From the NCBI GenBank assembly GCA_003229135.1, contig QIHV01000014.1, positions 1 through 14,661 on the forward strand: a DNA stretch of 14,661 nt, read 5' to 3'. The translations under genes were made by a program, and so were the position numbers. The notes beneath the pieces are model-generated. The model had not been told where the DNA came from. It saw only the letters and a list, made by a program, of their open reading frames with translations, and did no database searches. Positions 6,085 to 13,104 of the stretch are shown here, in pieces (positions within the stretch are counted from its first letter, which is position 1; each line of letters opens with the position of its first letter). The DNA comes from Candidatus Kaiserbacteria bacterium (GTDB lineage Bacteria > Patescibacteriota > Minisyncoccia > Phycocordibacterales > Phycocordibacteraceae).

Positions 6085-6318
6085 CTACTTTCTGCCATCT
6101 TCACGGATTCGCCTAACCAAACTCCTCATATGTTTTATTGCCAGTTTTGCTGTGGTAAATGTTGTGGAAAGGCTTGAAATTAGGACGCTACTACCACCAT
6201 CATAAAAATCCACGGCACCAATCCACCCCTTAGTGGCTTTGTGGCGACCGTGAGACACGCAACGAATGTCGTTCTCCGGATCTTTGATGGTCTTCAAGAC
6301 ATTAGGTGAAATCACCAT
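6085..6318 (-). CDS. Small basic orphan protein (77 aa), function unknown
   Basis: I do not recognise the family. The 77-residue protein is basic at its C-terminus (LAIKHMRSLVRRIREDGRK, probably one amphipathic helix). The middle part looks strand-rich (GWIGAVDFYDGG then SSVLISSLSTTF). This strand-strand-helix order, ending in an S...F.T...A pattern, loosely recalls small YegP/DUF1508-type domains, but the resemblance is too weak to name. It has no membrane segment and a single cysteine. Gene status is well supported by a strong Shine-Dalgarno (AAAGGAGATG, 6 nt before the ATG), a leader hairpin, and a perfect hairpin terminator downstream. It stands alone between tRNA-Met-type(CAU) and tRNA-Asp, and its leader shares a 13-nt identical block with that of the Cys-rich gene. 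Confidence 0.75.
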   Translation of the reverse strand: MVISPNVLKTIKDPENDIRCVSHGRHKATKGWIGAVDFYDGGSSVLISSLSTTFTTAKLAIKHMRSLVRRIREDGRK

Positions 6319-6420
6319 ATCACATCTCCTTTGGTACTGATTGAAAGAAAGCTCCTTCTAGTAACTTTCTTTTGGAAGAATTTCCATTTCAATAATAACA
6401 AAGATTTATATATTACGCAA
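6319..6420 (-). promoter_or_regulatory. Promoter and structured leader of the 77-aa gene
   Basis: On the minus strand: TTGCGT (6415-6420), a 17-nt spacer, TATTAT (6392-6397), then hairpin AAAGAAAG/CTTTCTTT (6344-6351 with 6365-6372, perfect 8 bp, its 13-nt loop containing GAAGGAG), then AGTACCAAAGGAG (6326-6338) ending 7 nt before the ATG. The spacing is good for a sigma-70-type promoter. The layout parallels 834-925. Confidence 0.6.
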
Positions 6421-6462
6421 CACTTCCAGTATAAAGTAAGTAGGTATCAATTGATTTTATTT

Positions 6463-6539
6463 TGGTGCCGACGGTAGGACTTGCACCTACGACCTTGGGT
6501 TTATGAGTCCCATGCTCTAACTACCTGAGCTACGTCGGC
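6463..6539 (-). tRNA. tRNA with CAU anticodon (elongator Met, or Ile2 if lysidine-modified), encoded CCA
   Basis: The acceptor GCCGACG/CGTCGGC is perfect (G1-C72, so not an initiator), the discriminator is A, and CCA is encoded (6463-6465). The anticodon loop CTCATAA gives CAT. The stem TGGGA/ACCCA leaves A31 facing A39. The T-arm is GTAGG-TGCAAGT-CCTAC. The T-loop has G at position 55 where U (pseudouridine) is nearly universal. Sequence alone does not separate elongator Met from Ile2. Confidence 0.92.
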
Positions 6540-6674
6540 AAAATAAGTGTTACCTGTGTGCAGCCACGATAACACACTGCAAAAGTTATACTATACCGAA
6601 ATAAAAATATACTCGAATGAAGGTATCCTCACCTTTTTGAACGTAACATATAAATATAATGCCCTTTCTTGCGG

Positions 6675-6703
6675 TTGCCCATACCTGTCACAACGGATAC
6701 TAT
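6675..6703 (+). promoter_or_regulatory. Candidate promoter giving a leaderless RSH transcript
   Basis: TTGCCC (6675-6680), a 17-nt spacer, then TACTAT (6698-6703), which ends 7 nt before the ATG at 6711. Four of six bases match in each box. Confidence 0.35.
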
Positions 6704-6710
6704 TAAATAT

Positions 6711-7892
6711 ATGGTACAAAACGAACGCTCAGTATCAGAAATTATTGCACTATTACCAAAACGTTTCCGGATAGATCCAAATGTGTGTGCTTATCTTGAG
6801 CGTGTGTGGAAATATGCACAACAAGCACACAAGGGGCAAAGACGACGTTCTGGAGAGCCGCATACTGAGCATCTTTTTCGTACAGCAGAGATACTGTCCA
6901 AACTCGGTATGGGTCCCATTACACTTGCGGCTGCTATCCTTCACGACACTATTGAAGATACCGACACTACCGAAGACGATCTGGCTCACTTGTTTGGCAA
7001 GGAAGTTGCCTTGCTTGTACGTGGTGTAACTAAACTAAAAAATACAACAAATACCCGTCGAGAAAATTCATTTGAGACACTACAACATCTGTTTCTCATC
7101 GCTGCCCATGATTCGCGAGTGCTCATCATTAAATTATCCGACCGCCTTCACAATATGCGCACTCTTGAATATATGCCGCCAACCAAACGGCGGCGCATTG
7201 CACGTGAGACACTCGAAATATATGTGCCTACTGCAGACCGCCTCGGCATACAAATTCTTAAACGTGAACTTGAAGACCTGGCCTTTCAATATGTATATCC
7301 GCAAGAATACGCGCAAACTGTAGATTTTTTCACTAAACGACTTACACAATGTGAATCAGATATTGCTAATGCTGCTGAGACACTTACCTCAGTACTCACA
7401 GAGAAGTATGGTGCTGTACGAGTACAATTACGCACTAAGGGACTTTATAGCTTTTATAAAAAGCTTGGACGTAAAGATGGAAATATAAACGCTATTAATG
7501 ACGTTGTTGTAATTCAAGTTATCGTTGCAACCATTCCGGAGTGTTATGTTGCACTTGGATATGTGCACGCACTATGGAAACCAATACCGCAAAAACTACG
7601 TGATTTTATTGCATTTCCAAAGCCAAACGGATACCAAGCAATTTGCACAACTGTTAGTACGGAGGTATTTAGTGCAGTAGAAGTACATTTATTCTCTGAA
7701 GAGCTGTATGAACGAGCGCAGTATGGTTATGCATTTAATTTTGCACACAGTGTTACACCACCTATGTTTCTGCACGCGCGCTCATATAGAATGGTAGCTA
7801 CTATTCGGTCAATATTTCGAAAATTATTCTCCACCTCTACTGTCATACACAATATTTTCTATAAGCCAACATCTCATAATACCTCTACATAG
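6711..7892 (+). CDS. Short RelA/SpoT homologue: (p)ppGpp hydrolase domain with degenerate synthetase domain
   Basis: Residue numbers count from an alternative in-frame TTG at 6669; the ATG at 6711 is residue 15, and I prefer it because homology begins near residue 35. The HD hydrolase domain (about 40-200) keeps all expected metal ligands and catalytic residues: H54, H92-D93, E96-D97, and D158 in SDRLHNM, plus GVTKL and RRENSFETL. The synthetase-like domain (about 250-355) keeps RTKGLYSFYKK, a D (278), PNGYQ and E338. However, it has DVVVIQVIV where active enzymes have DxxGxRxI, and YQAICTTV where they have YQSLHTTV. The TGS and ACT regulatory domains of full-length Rel/SpoT (700+ aa) are absent. 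It probably hydrolyses (p)ppGpp or a related nucleotide; synthesis is doubtful. A single-gene unit with its own terminator. Confidence 0.87.
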   Translation: MVQNERSVSEIIALLPKRFRIDPNVCAYLERVWKYAQQAHKGQRRRSGEPHTEHLFRTAEILSKLGMGPITLAAAILHDTIEDTDTTEDDLAHLFGKEVALLVRGVTKLKNTTNTRRENSFETLQHLFLIAAHDSRVLIIKLSDRLHNMRTLEYMPPTKRRRIARETLEIYVPTADRLGIQILKRELEDLAFQYVYPQEYAQTVDFFTKRLTQCESDIANAAETLTSVLTEKYGAVRVQLRTKGLYSFYKKLGRKDGNINAINDVVVIQVIVATIPECYVALGYVHALWKPIPQKLRDFIAFPKPNGYQAICTTVSTEVFSAVEVHLFSEELYERAQYGYAFNFAHSVTPPMFLHARSYRMVATIRSIFRKLFSTSTVIHNIFYKPTSHNTST

Positions 7893-7967
7893 AAATACGT
7901 TGATAAAAGTGGATAACATGACGATGTATGTTATGCACGCCAATCGGTTGCAACACCGCGCCATTAG

Positions 7968-8004
7968 AACGCATACTGTAGTAAACTACTTATTGTATGC
8001 GTTT
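7968..8004 (+). terminator. Probable terminator after the RSH gene
   Basis: AACGCATAC (7968-7976) pairs perfectly with GTATGCGTT (7995-8003). The 18-nt loop contains a further GTAG/CTAC stem. TTTATTATA follows. It lies 76 nt past the stop codon. Confidence 0.5.
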
Positions 8005-8013
8005 ATTATAAAG

Positions 8014-8019
8014 TATTAT
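8014..8019 (+). promoter_or_regulatory. -10-like box close to the start of the 4-TM gene
   Basis: TATTAT ends 5 nt before the ATG at 8025, which suggests a leaderless transcript. No convincing -35 box. Confidence 0.35.
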
Positions 8020-8024
8020 TTTCT

Positions 8025-8447
8025 ATGTATAATTACCACCTTAAAGAGTTTGCGAAAATAGCTACGGGGCTTGTTCTCGCTGACGCAATTTCAGTACTAT
8101 GGATTTCAATTGGGCATTTGCTACCAATGAATTTTCTAGGCGCCACACTTACAACCAATATCGTTATACCAGTTCTGATATTTGATTCCGTGGTTGCATT
8201 ACTTCTTGCACATTATGGGTGGGGAATTAAACTTCCAGTCCGTACCATGCGCGAACGTGGAATGCTTTTTACTGTTGGTACGTTGTTTGCAATAGTTGCA
8301 CTTGCTCACTGGGTACGTATTACATTCGGTATGAATCTTATACTTGGTAGCTGGGTAATTCCCGTATGGCTTTCATGGATTGCAATTACCGTAACAACCT
8401 ACCTTTCGTATCTAAGTTTCCATTTCGCACTACAACGACAGCGCTGA
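8025..8447 (+). CDS. Four-TM membrane protein of unknown function, paired with the P-type ATPase
   Basis: I do not recognise the family. The 140 residues form four hydrophobic segments (about 10-32, 43-64, 78-97, 105-134) with short loops. A cytoplasmic-type basic loop (KLPVRTMRERG, 69-79) lies between TM2 and TM3, and the basic C-terminus ends ALQRQR. The positive-inside rule places the TM2-TM3 loop and the C-terminus in the cytoplasm, which requires both ends inside. It ends with TGA only 6 nt before the ATG of the P-type ATPase, and the ATPase has no promoter or Shine-Dalgarno of its own, so the two are almost certainly one transcript. It may be an accessory or assembly factor for the pump; that is inference from position only. 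Confidence 0.75.
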   Translation: MYNYHLKEFAKIATGLVLADAISVLWISIGHLLPMNFLGATLTTNIVIPVLIFDSVVALLLAHYGWGIKLPVRTMRERGMLFTVGTLFAIVALAHWVRITFGMNLILGSWVIPVWLSWIAITVTTYLSYLSFHFALQRQR

Positions 8448-8453
8448 CACATT

Positions 8454-10874
8454 ATGAGTGATTCTATACGACTATCAATTAATGAACCGGCCGGGCTTTC
8501 AACTGCCGAGGCAACTCGTATTCGTAAGCAGTTCGGTGCAAATATTCTTGAAGAAAAAAAACAGGGATTTTTTGCGAAAGTATTTTCATGGGTATTTACT
8601 CCAATCTCACTTATGCTACTTGCTGCATCGGCACTATCTTTTGTTGCTGGAAAGAGTGGAAATGGAGTAATTATTCTTTTTCTTTTTCTTGCAAACTTTG
8701 GTATTCGCATATGGCATGAAGGAAAGGCCGACAAGGCAATCGCAAAACTTCAGGAACACTTGGCGGTTTATTCACGAGTAAAACGTGATGGTGCATGGAA
8801 AAAGGTACCATCTTCAGAGCTTGTGCCTGGTGACCTTTCAATGCTAACCGTGGGTGCGGTTGTTCCAGCAGATGCAAATATCGTTTCTGAAACTAACCTT
8901 TCATTAAATGAATCTATGCTCACTGGTGAATCACTTCCACGTACGCATACTGTCGGTGATTTAATATATTCCGGATCGTTTGTAGCAACTGGTAATGCTC
9001 TTATTACCATATCTGCAACTGGTAATCGTACTTATTTTGGAAAGACACTTGCCTCTGTTGAACACGCTAAAAAACGCAGTGCACTTGAACAAGATATTAT
9101 GACCATCTCACGGTTTCTCTCCATCTTTGCAATTATTGTCATTGTCATATTAACATTATTCCTTATTGAGCAGCCTGGGATCAAACTAATCGAGGTGCTC
9201 ACTCTCGATATATCATTACTCATTGCCGGTATTCCAATTGCGCTACCAACAGTTATGAGTCTTATAATAAGTGTTGGCGTCTTGGATCTTGCAAGGAAAC
9301 ATGCTGTTGTCAGACGTATTGCTTCGCTTGAAAATCTCGCAAATGTAGATTTGCTTCTTTCTGATAAAACTGGAACACTGACAGAAAATCGTATTCGTGT
9401 TGATAACGTTACAGTACTTACTGCAAATGATGAAAAAGAGGTTGTTAGGTTTGCAGTAAGCGCGACAGACCCAGCCGAAAAAAATGCACTTGAAGATGCA
9501 GTGATTGAGAAGGCAAAATCCGTATTGGTGGCAAGTTTACAGCAACAAAAGTTTACTCCCGGTGATTCGGAACGAAAACGAAGTACTGCAATTGTAACCG
9601 ACGACGGTCATGTGTGGACTGTCGCTCTCGGTTCGCCAAGTACCATTCGCGAACTTTGTGTATTTGATACTGATGACTTACGTAAACGTTTTGATACGGA
9701 AGTATCACAAGCTGCGGAACGTGGAGACCGTTCGCTTGTAGTTGCCGCACGAAAAGATACTACGGAAGAGCACGATCTACAACCGTTGGGTATTCTTTTC
9801 TTATCTGACACCTTACGCTCTGATGCCAAACAAACAATTAAAGAGATGATGGACGAAGGAATTGACGTCAAGATGCTTACGGGTGACGGAATTCAGATAG
9901 CTCGAGAAGTTGCTCATGAGCTTAATTTACCGGGTGATATTGTACCGCGTACAGTTTTTGATTCCCCAGAGACACTTTCCGCCGCCATGGAAACGGCAGG
10001 TGGTTTTGCGGAGGTACTACCTAAGGATAAATATTTAGCTGTTGAGTCTGCTAAAAAAACGCACTCTGTTGCTGTTACGGGTGATGGTGTCAACGATGTG
10101 CCGCCCATCAAAGCGGCTGATGTAGGTATCGCTGTTAAAAATTCGGTAGATGCGTTGCGCTCAACTGCTGATATTGTACTTCTAACTAATGGCATTTCCG
10201 TGGTACATGATGCCATTATTGATGCACGAAAGGTGTTTATGCGTATTTATCATTATTCTGTATATCGTATTTCAGAAAGTGCACGACTCATAATTGTTAT
10301 TGGTCTAATTGGAATATTGATTGGTAAATTCCCTCTTACACCGGTACAAATTATTATTCTTGCAGTCTTAAATGACTTGCCGATTGTCTCACTCGCCTTT
10401 GACCACGTACACATCACCCACACCCCAGCAACTATTGATGTAAAGCGGCGATTTCTACTTGGTACTACGTATGGCATCACCGGCGTACTCAATAGTATGG
10501 CCATGCTTTACGTTGTACTGTTTGCTTTACATCTACCGTGGGGACAAATACAAACACTATTTTTCCTCCAACTCGTAGTATCGGGAAATTTGCTTATTTA
10601 TATTGCACACACAGAGAGGCGCTGGTTCCGTCACTTACCAAGCTGGCAGGTAATGGTAGCAATATCATCAACACAAATTATTGCGACATTATGGGCTTTA
10701 AGTGGATGGTTTACAACGGCAATACCTTTATGGGTCATCGGATTTGTATGGGTGTGGTCATTTGGATGGATGCAAACATCTGAGATGGGCAAAATGCTTG
10801 TCGCACGATTTACTCACGCTAAGGCTGGAAGCCCACAGGCAGTGCTAGATGCCAGTGCGGTTTCTTCCACTTAA
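8454..10874 (+). CDS. P-type ATPase, P3A (plasma-membrane proton pump) type
   Basis: An 806-residue ATP-driven cation pump with all core motifs. The actuator-domain TGES is at 157-160, the TM4 motif GIPIALPT at 259-266 (the PIALPT form typical of P3A H+-ATPases), phosphorylation site DKTGT at 304-308 (D304 is phosphorylated), MLTGD at 474-478 and the hinge GDGVND at 543-548. TM5 carries R605 and R611. TM6 carries N640-D641, matching the Asn-Asp of plant and fungal H+-ATPases, where the Asp is the proton acceptor. About ten TM segments fit the class. One oddity: the nucleotide-domain KGAP motif reads LGSP (392-395), losing the usual Lys. The C-terminal tail is short, without a long regulatory R domain. 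It would expel protons and energise the membrane. It is second in an operon after the 4-TM gene. Confidence 0.9.
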   Translation: MSDSIRLSINEPAGLSTAEATRIRKQFGANILEEKKQGFFAKVFSWVFTPISLMLLAASALSFVAGKSGNGVIILFLFLANFGIRIWHEGKADKAIAKLQEHLAVYSRVKRDGAWKKVPSSELVPGDLSMLTVGAVVPADANIVSETNLSLNESMLTGESLPRTHTVGDLIYSGSFVATGNALITISATGNRTYFGKTLASVEHAKKRSALEQDIMTISRFLSIFAIIVIVILTLFLIEQPGIKLIEVLTLDISLLIAGIPIALPTVMSLIISVGVLDLARKHAVVRRIASLENLANVDLLLSDKTGTLTENRIRVDNVTVLTANDEKEVVRFAVSATDPAEKNALEDAVIEKAKSVLVASLQQQKFTPGDSERKRSTAIVTDDGHVWTVALGSPSTIRELCVFDTDDLRKRFDTEVSQAAERGDRSLVVAARKDTTEEHDLQPLGILFLSDTLRSDAKQTIKEMMDEGIDVKMLTGDGIQIAREVAHELNLPGDIVPRTVFDSPETLSAAMETAGGFAEVLPKDKYLAVESAKKTHSVAVTGDGVNDVPPIKAADVGIAVKNSVDALRSTADIVLLTNGISVVHDAIIDARKVFMRIYHYSVYRISESARLIIVIGLIGILIGKFPLTPVQIIILAVLNDLPIVSLAFDHVHITHTPATIDVKRRFLLGTTYGITGVLNSMAMLYVVLFALHLPWGQIQTLFFLQLVVSGNLLIYIAHTERRWFRHLPSWQVMVAISSTQIIATLWALSGWFTTAIPLWVIGFVWVWSFGWMQTSEMGKMLVARFTHAKAGSPQAVLDASAVSST

Positions 10875-10880
10875 TATAAT
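10875..10880 (+). promoter_or_regulatory. -10-like box between the ATPase and the flavoprotein gene
   Basis: TATAAT begins right after the ATPase stop codon (10872-10874) and ends 4 nt before the ATG at 10885. An overlapping TAATAT (10872-10877) ends 7 nt before it. Either suggests a leaderless transcript of the flavoprotein gene starting at the end of the ATPase gene. No clear -35 box. Confidence 0.35.
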
Positions 10881-10884
10881 TATT

Positions 10885-12546
10885 ATGACTGATTCACTAA
10901 AAGAAAAATTGATACAAACATTACAAGGTGAGGTATCTGATGCCGCCGACACGCTTGCCGCGGCAAGCCGTGATACAAGTTTATTTACTCGTACACCTTC
11001 TCTTGTGGTGTCTCCCAAAGACACTTCCGATGTCGTAGCACTGGTTAAAGAGATACATACCGCTAAAAATACGGATAAGAATGTATCTGTTACTGCGCGT
11101 TCTGCAGGTACCGATATGTCGGGCGGACCACTTACCACATCCGTCGTAGTGAGTTTTACACCACATATGAATCATGTCATTGAAGTGGGTGATGATTACG
11201 CCATTACGGAACCTGGCGTGTACTATCGTGATTTTGAAAAAGAAACTCTTACTCATGACCTCATACTACCCTCCTACCCCGCAAGCCGTGAAATATGCGC
11301 TATGGGTGGTATTGTCGCCAATAATTCAGGAGGCGAACGCACGCTCGCTTACGGCAAAACAGAACATTACGTTGAAGAACTTGATGTTGTACTTTCAGAT
11401 GGCTCTACCGCTACTTTCAAAACACTCTCACCGAGTGAACTTGAGGAAAAGAAACAACTTGAAACACTTGAGGGAGAAATTTATCGAAAGATAGATACAT
11501 TACTTACAGAAAATGCCGATGAAATAGAAGCTCGTCGGCCAAAAGTATCAAAAAACTCTGCGGGGCTGGCTCTATGGAATATAAAAGATGCCACTGCAGG
11601 CACTTTCAATCTCGCCAAACTTATCTGTGGCTCACAAGGAACACTCGCTCTCTGGACACGTGCAAAACTGTCTCTAATAACTCCGAAAAAACACAGAGCT
11701 ATGCTTGTTATCTTTCTGTCTGACCTTAATATACTTCCAGAAATTGTTAGCCGAGTACTCGTACAAAAACCGGAATCATTTGAATCATATGATGATCAAA
11801 CATTTACTCTGGCAGTAAAGTTTCTTCCAGAAATGTTAGAGCAAATGGGTTTTATAAAAGCTGCGCGGCTTGGTGTTGATTTTATCCCTGAGGCAATGAT
11901 GGTTGCAACTGGTGGTGTGCCAAAAATGGTGCTTATGGCTGAATTTGCGGAAGATTCCATTGAAGAGGCTGATAAAAAAGCATCTGCAGCACGTGATGCA
12001 CTTTCTGATATGCCGGTACAAACAAAGATTGAAAAAAATGAAAAAGAATCGGAGAAATATTGGATTGTTCGACGTGAGAGTTTCTCACTCCTTCGAAAAA
12101 ATTTACACGGTCTTTACGCCTCCCCTTTTATTGATGATTTTGTGGTGCCACCTGAAACATATTCAGAATTCTTACCAAAACTATACGCACTCTTAACACA
12201 ATATAAAGACCATTTTATCTACACTATTGCAGGACACATTGGTAATGGAAATTTTCATATTATTCCACTTATGAATATTTCAAAACCGGAAAATAGAAAG
12301 ATTGTACTTGAGCTTGCACCAAAAGTATATGATCTAGTTATTTCTTATGGTGGTACCACTACGGGTGAACATAATGACGGCATTATTCGTACTCCGTATC
12401 TCACTAAACTTTTTGGTGAAAAGATGACGGATTTATTTGCCCAAACAAAAAATATCTTTGACCCTCTTGATATCTTTAACCCTGGTAAAAAAGTTGGAGG
12501 TACGTTTGCTGATATCGAGCATGATATGCTTAAAAAGAATCAGTAA
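10885..12546 (+). CDS. FAD-linked oxidoreductase, GlcD / D-lactate dehydrogenase type
   Basis: A 553-residue flavoprotein of the PCMH FAD-binding family with a FAD-oxidase C-terminal domain. Members oxidise 2-hydroxy acids such as D-lactate or glycolate. FAD-binding features are SAGTDMSGG (73-81), AMGGIVANNSGGERTLAYGK (139-158) and GSQGTLALWT (249-258). The C-terminal domain has GHIGNGNFH (450-458), GGTTTGEHNDG (489-499) and FDPLDIFNPGKKVGG (525-539), which match the family's GHxGDGNxH, GExxG and NPGK signatures. There are no iron-sulfur cysteine clusters, membrane segments or signal peptide, and no GlcE/GlcF partner genes nearby, so substrate and electron acceptor are unknown. The ATG at 10885 is chosen over an upstream one at 10849 that overlaps the ATPase gene. 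It starts 10 nt after the ATPase stop, and co-transcription or a separate start are both possible. Confidence 0.88.
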   Translation: MTDSLKEKLIQTLQGEVSDAADTLAAASRDTSLFTRTPSLVVSPKDTSDVVALVKEIHTAKNTDKNVSVTARSAGTDMSGGPLTTSVVVSFTPHMNHVIEVGDDYAITEPGVYYRDFEKETLTHDLILPSYPASREICAMGGIVANNSGGERTLAYGKTEHYVEELDVVLSDGSTATFKTLSPSELEEKKQLETLEGEIYRKIDTLLTENADEIEARRPKVSKNSAGLALWNIKDATAGTFNLAKLICGSQGTLALWTRAKLSLITPKKHRAMLVIFLSDLNILPEIVSRVLVQKPESFESYDDQTFTLAVKFLPEMLEQMGFIKAARLGVDFIPEAMMVATGGVPKMVLMAEFAEDSIEEADKKASAARDALSDMPVQTKIEKNEKESEKYWIVRRESFSLLRKNLHGLYASPFIDDFVVPPETYSEFLPKLYALLTQYKDHFIYTIAGHIGNGNFHIIPLMNISKPENRKIVLELAPKVYDLVISYGGTTTGEHNDGIIRTPYLTKLFGEKMTDLFAQTKNIFDPLDIFNPGKKVGGTFADIEHDMLKKNQ

Positions 12547-12573
12547 CCTCGTCATAAGTTCTGATATATACTA

Positions 12574-12602
12574 AAAAATATCTGCTTCAAGCAGATATTT
12601 TT
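12574..12602. terminator. Bidirectional intrinsic terminator
   Basis: AAAAATATCTGCTT (12574-12587) and AAGCAGATATTTTT (12589-12602) are perfect 14-bp inverted repeats around a single C. A5 and T5 ends make it work in both directions: for the flavoprotein gene (plus) and for tRNA-Gly (minus). Confidence 0.85.
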
Positions 12603-12635
12603 ATAGGAGTGATTGATTAGTGCATTGGTTAGAAT

Positions 12636-12709
12636 TGGTGCGGATAGGGAGAATCGAACTCCCGCTAGATGCTTGGGAAGCATCTGTTCTACCACTAAAC
12701 CATATCCGC
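12636..12709 (-). tRNA. tRNA-Gly(CCC), encoded CCA
   Basis: The acceptor GCGGATA/TATCCGC is perfect, the discriminator is A, and CCA is encoded (12636-12638). The anticodon stem GATGC/GCATC encloses loop TTCCCAA, giving CCC, which reads GGG. The T-arm is GGGAG-TTCGATT-CTCCC. It starts only 8 nt after the ftsB-like stop codon, so it may be processed from that transcript. Confidence 0.95.
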
Positions 12710-12717
12710 TTTCATTT

Positions 12718-13098
12718 TTATAAATTAAACCACCCGAACACACGCTGCCACCACGAATGTTTTTGACTTATTTCTACCGGTACTTTGGGTGGCACAACGA
12801 TAATAACCCGCTCCCCGGGACGTGCAACTCCAAACGCTGTACGGATTGCCGCCTCCTGCCCGCGCGGTGTATTTAATGTGGCGATGCTCTGTTCAAGCAT
12901 ACGCTGACGTGTGGAAAGAGCGTGTGCGTCTTGTCCTGTCTCGTGTGCCATTTGCCATGCAAACTGTGCCTTTCCAATAAGTCCAAATATGAGTGAGCTA
13001 AGCCACAATATTATCAGTATCAGTATTGCTATCGTAACACCTTGTCGTATTGGGTTTTGACGTGACTGACGAAGTGGTTGGCGGATACGAGATTGCAT
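12718..13098 (-). CDS. FtsB/DivIC-like septum-formation protein
   Basis: 126 residues with a basic cytoplasmic tail (1-20), one TM helix (21-41), then a region likely to be coiled-coil (about 44-75). A conserved-looking C-terminal motif follows, LNTPRGQEAAIRTAFGVARP and then GE (75-96), matching the FtsB/DivIC pattern of hydrophobic-PRG-E-AR-xxG-xxxPGE. In well-studied bacteria these bitopic proteins bind FtsL and FtsQ in the divisome. The ATG at 13098 is preferred to one 27 nt upstream. An extended -10 box lies inside that extension, 6 nt before the inner ATG, and the inner start gives a typical basic N-terminus. It lies between lepA and tRNA-Gly on the same strand. Confidence 0.82.
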   Translation of the reverse strand: MQSRIRQPLRQSRQNPIRQGVTIAILILIILWLSSLIFGLIGKAQFAWQMAHETGQDAHALSTRQRMLEQSIATLNTPRGQEAAIRTAFGVARPGERVIIVVPPKVPVEISQKHSWWQRVFGWFNL

Positions 13099-13104
13099 AC
13101 TCTT

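Noticed and set aside
5637-6116. Plus-strand ORF of 159 codons
   Set aside because: It crosses tRNA-Asp, two terminators and the 5' end of the DUF389 gene, so it is an accidental reading frame.
6620-6639. Small hairpin AAGGT/ACCTT followed by T's upstream of the RSH gene
   Set aside because: The stem is only 5 bp and lies before the likely promoter of the gene; too weak to call a terminator or attenuator.
12552-12743. Minus-strand ORF of 63 codons
   Set aside because: It spans tRNA-Gly and the bidirectional terminator and has no start signals or family character.
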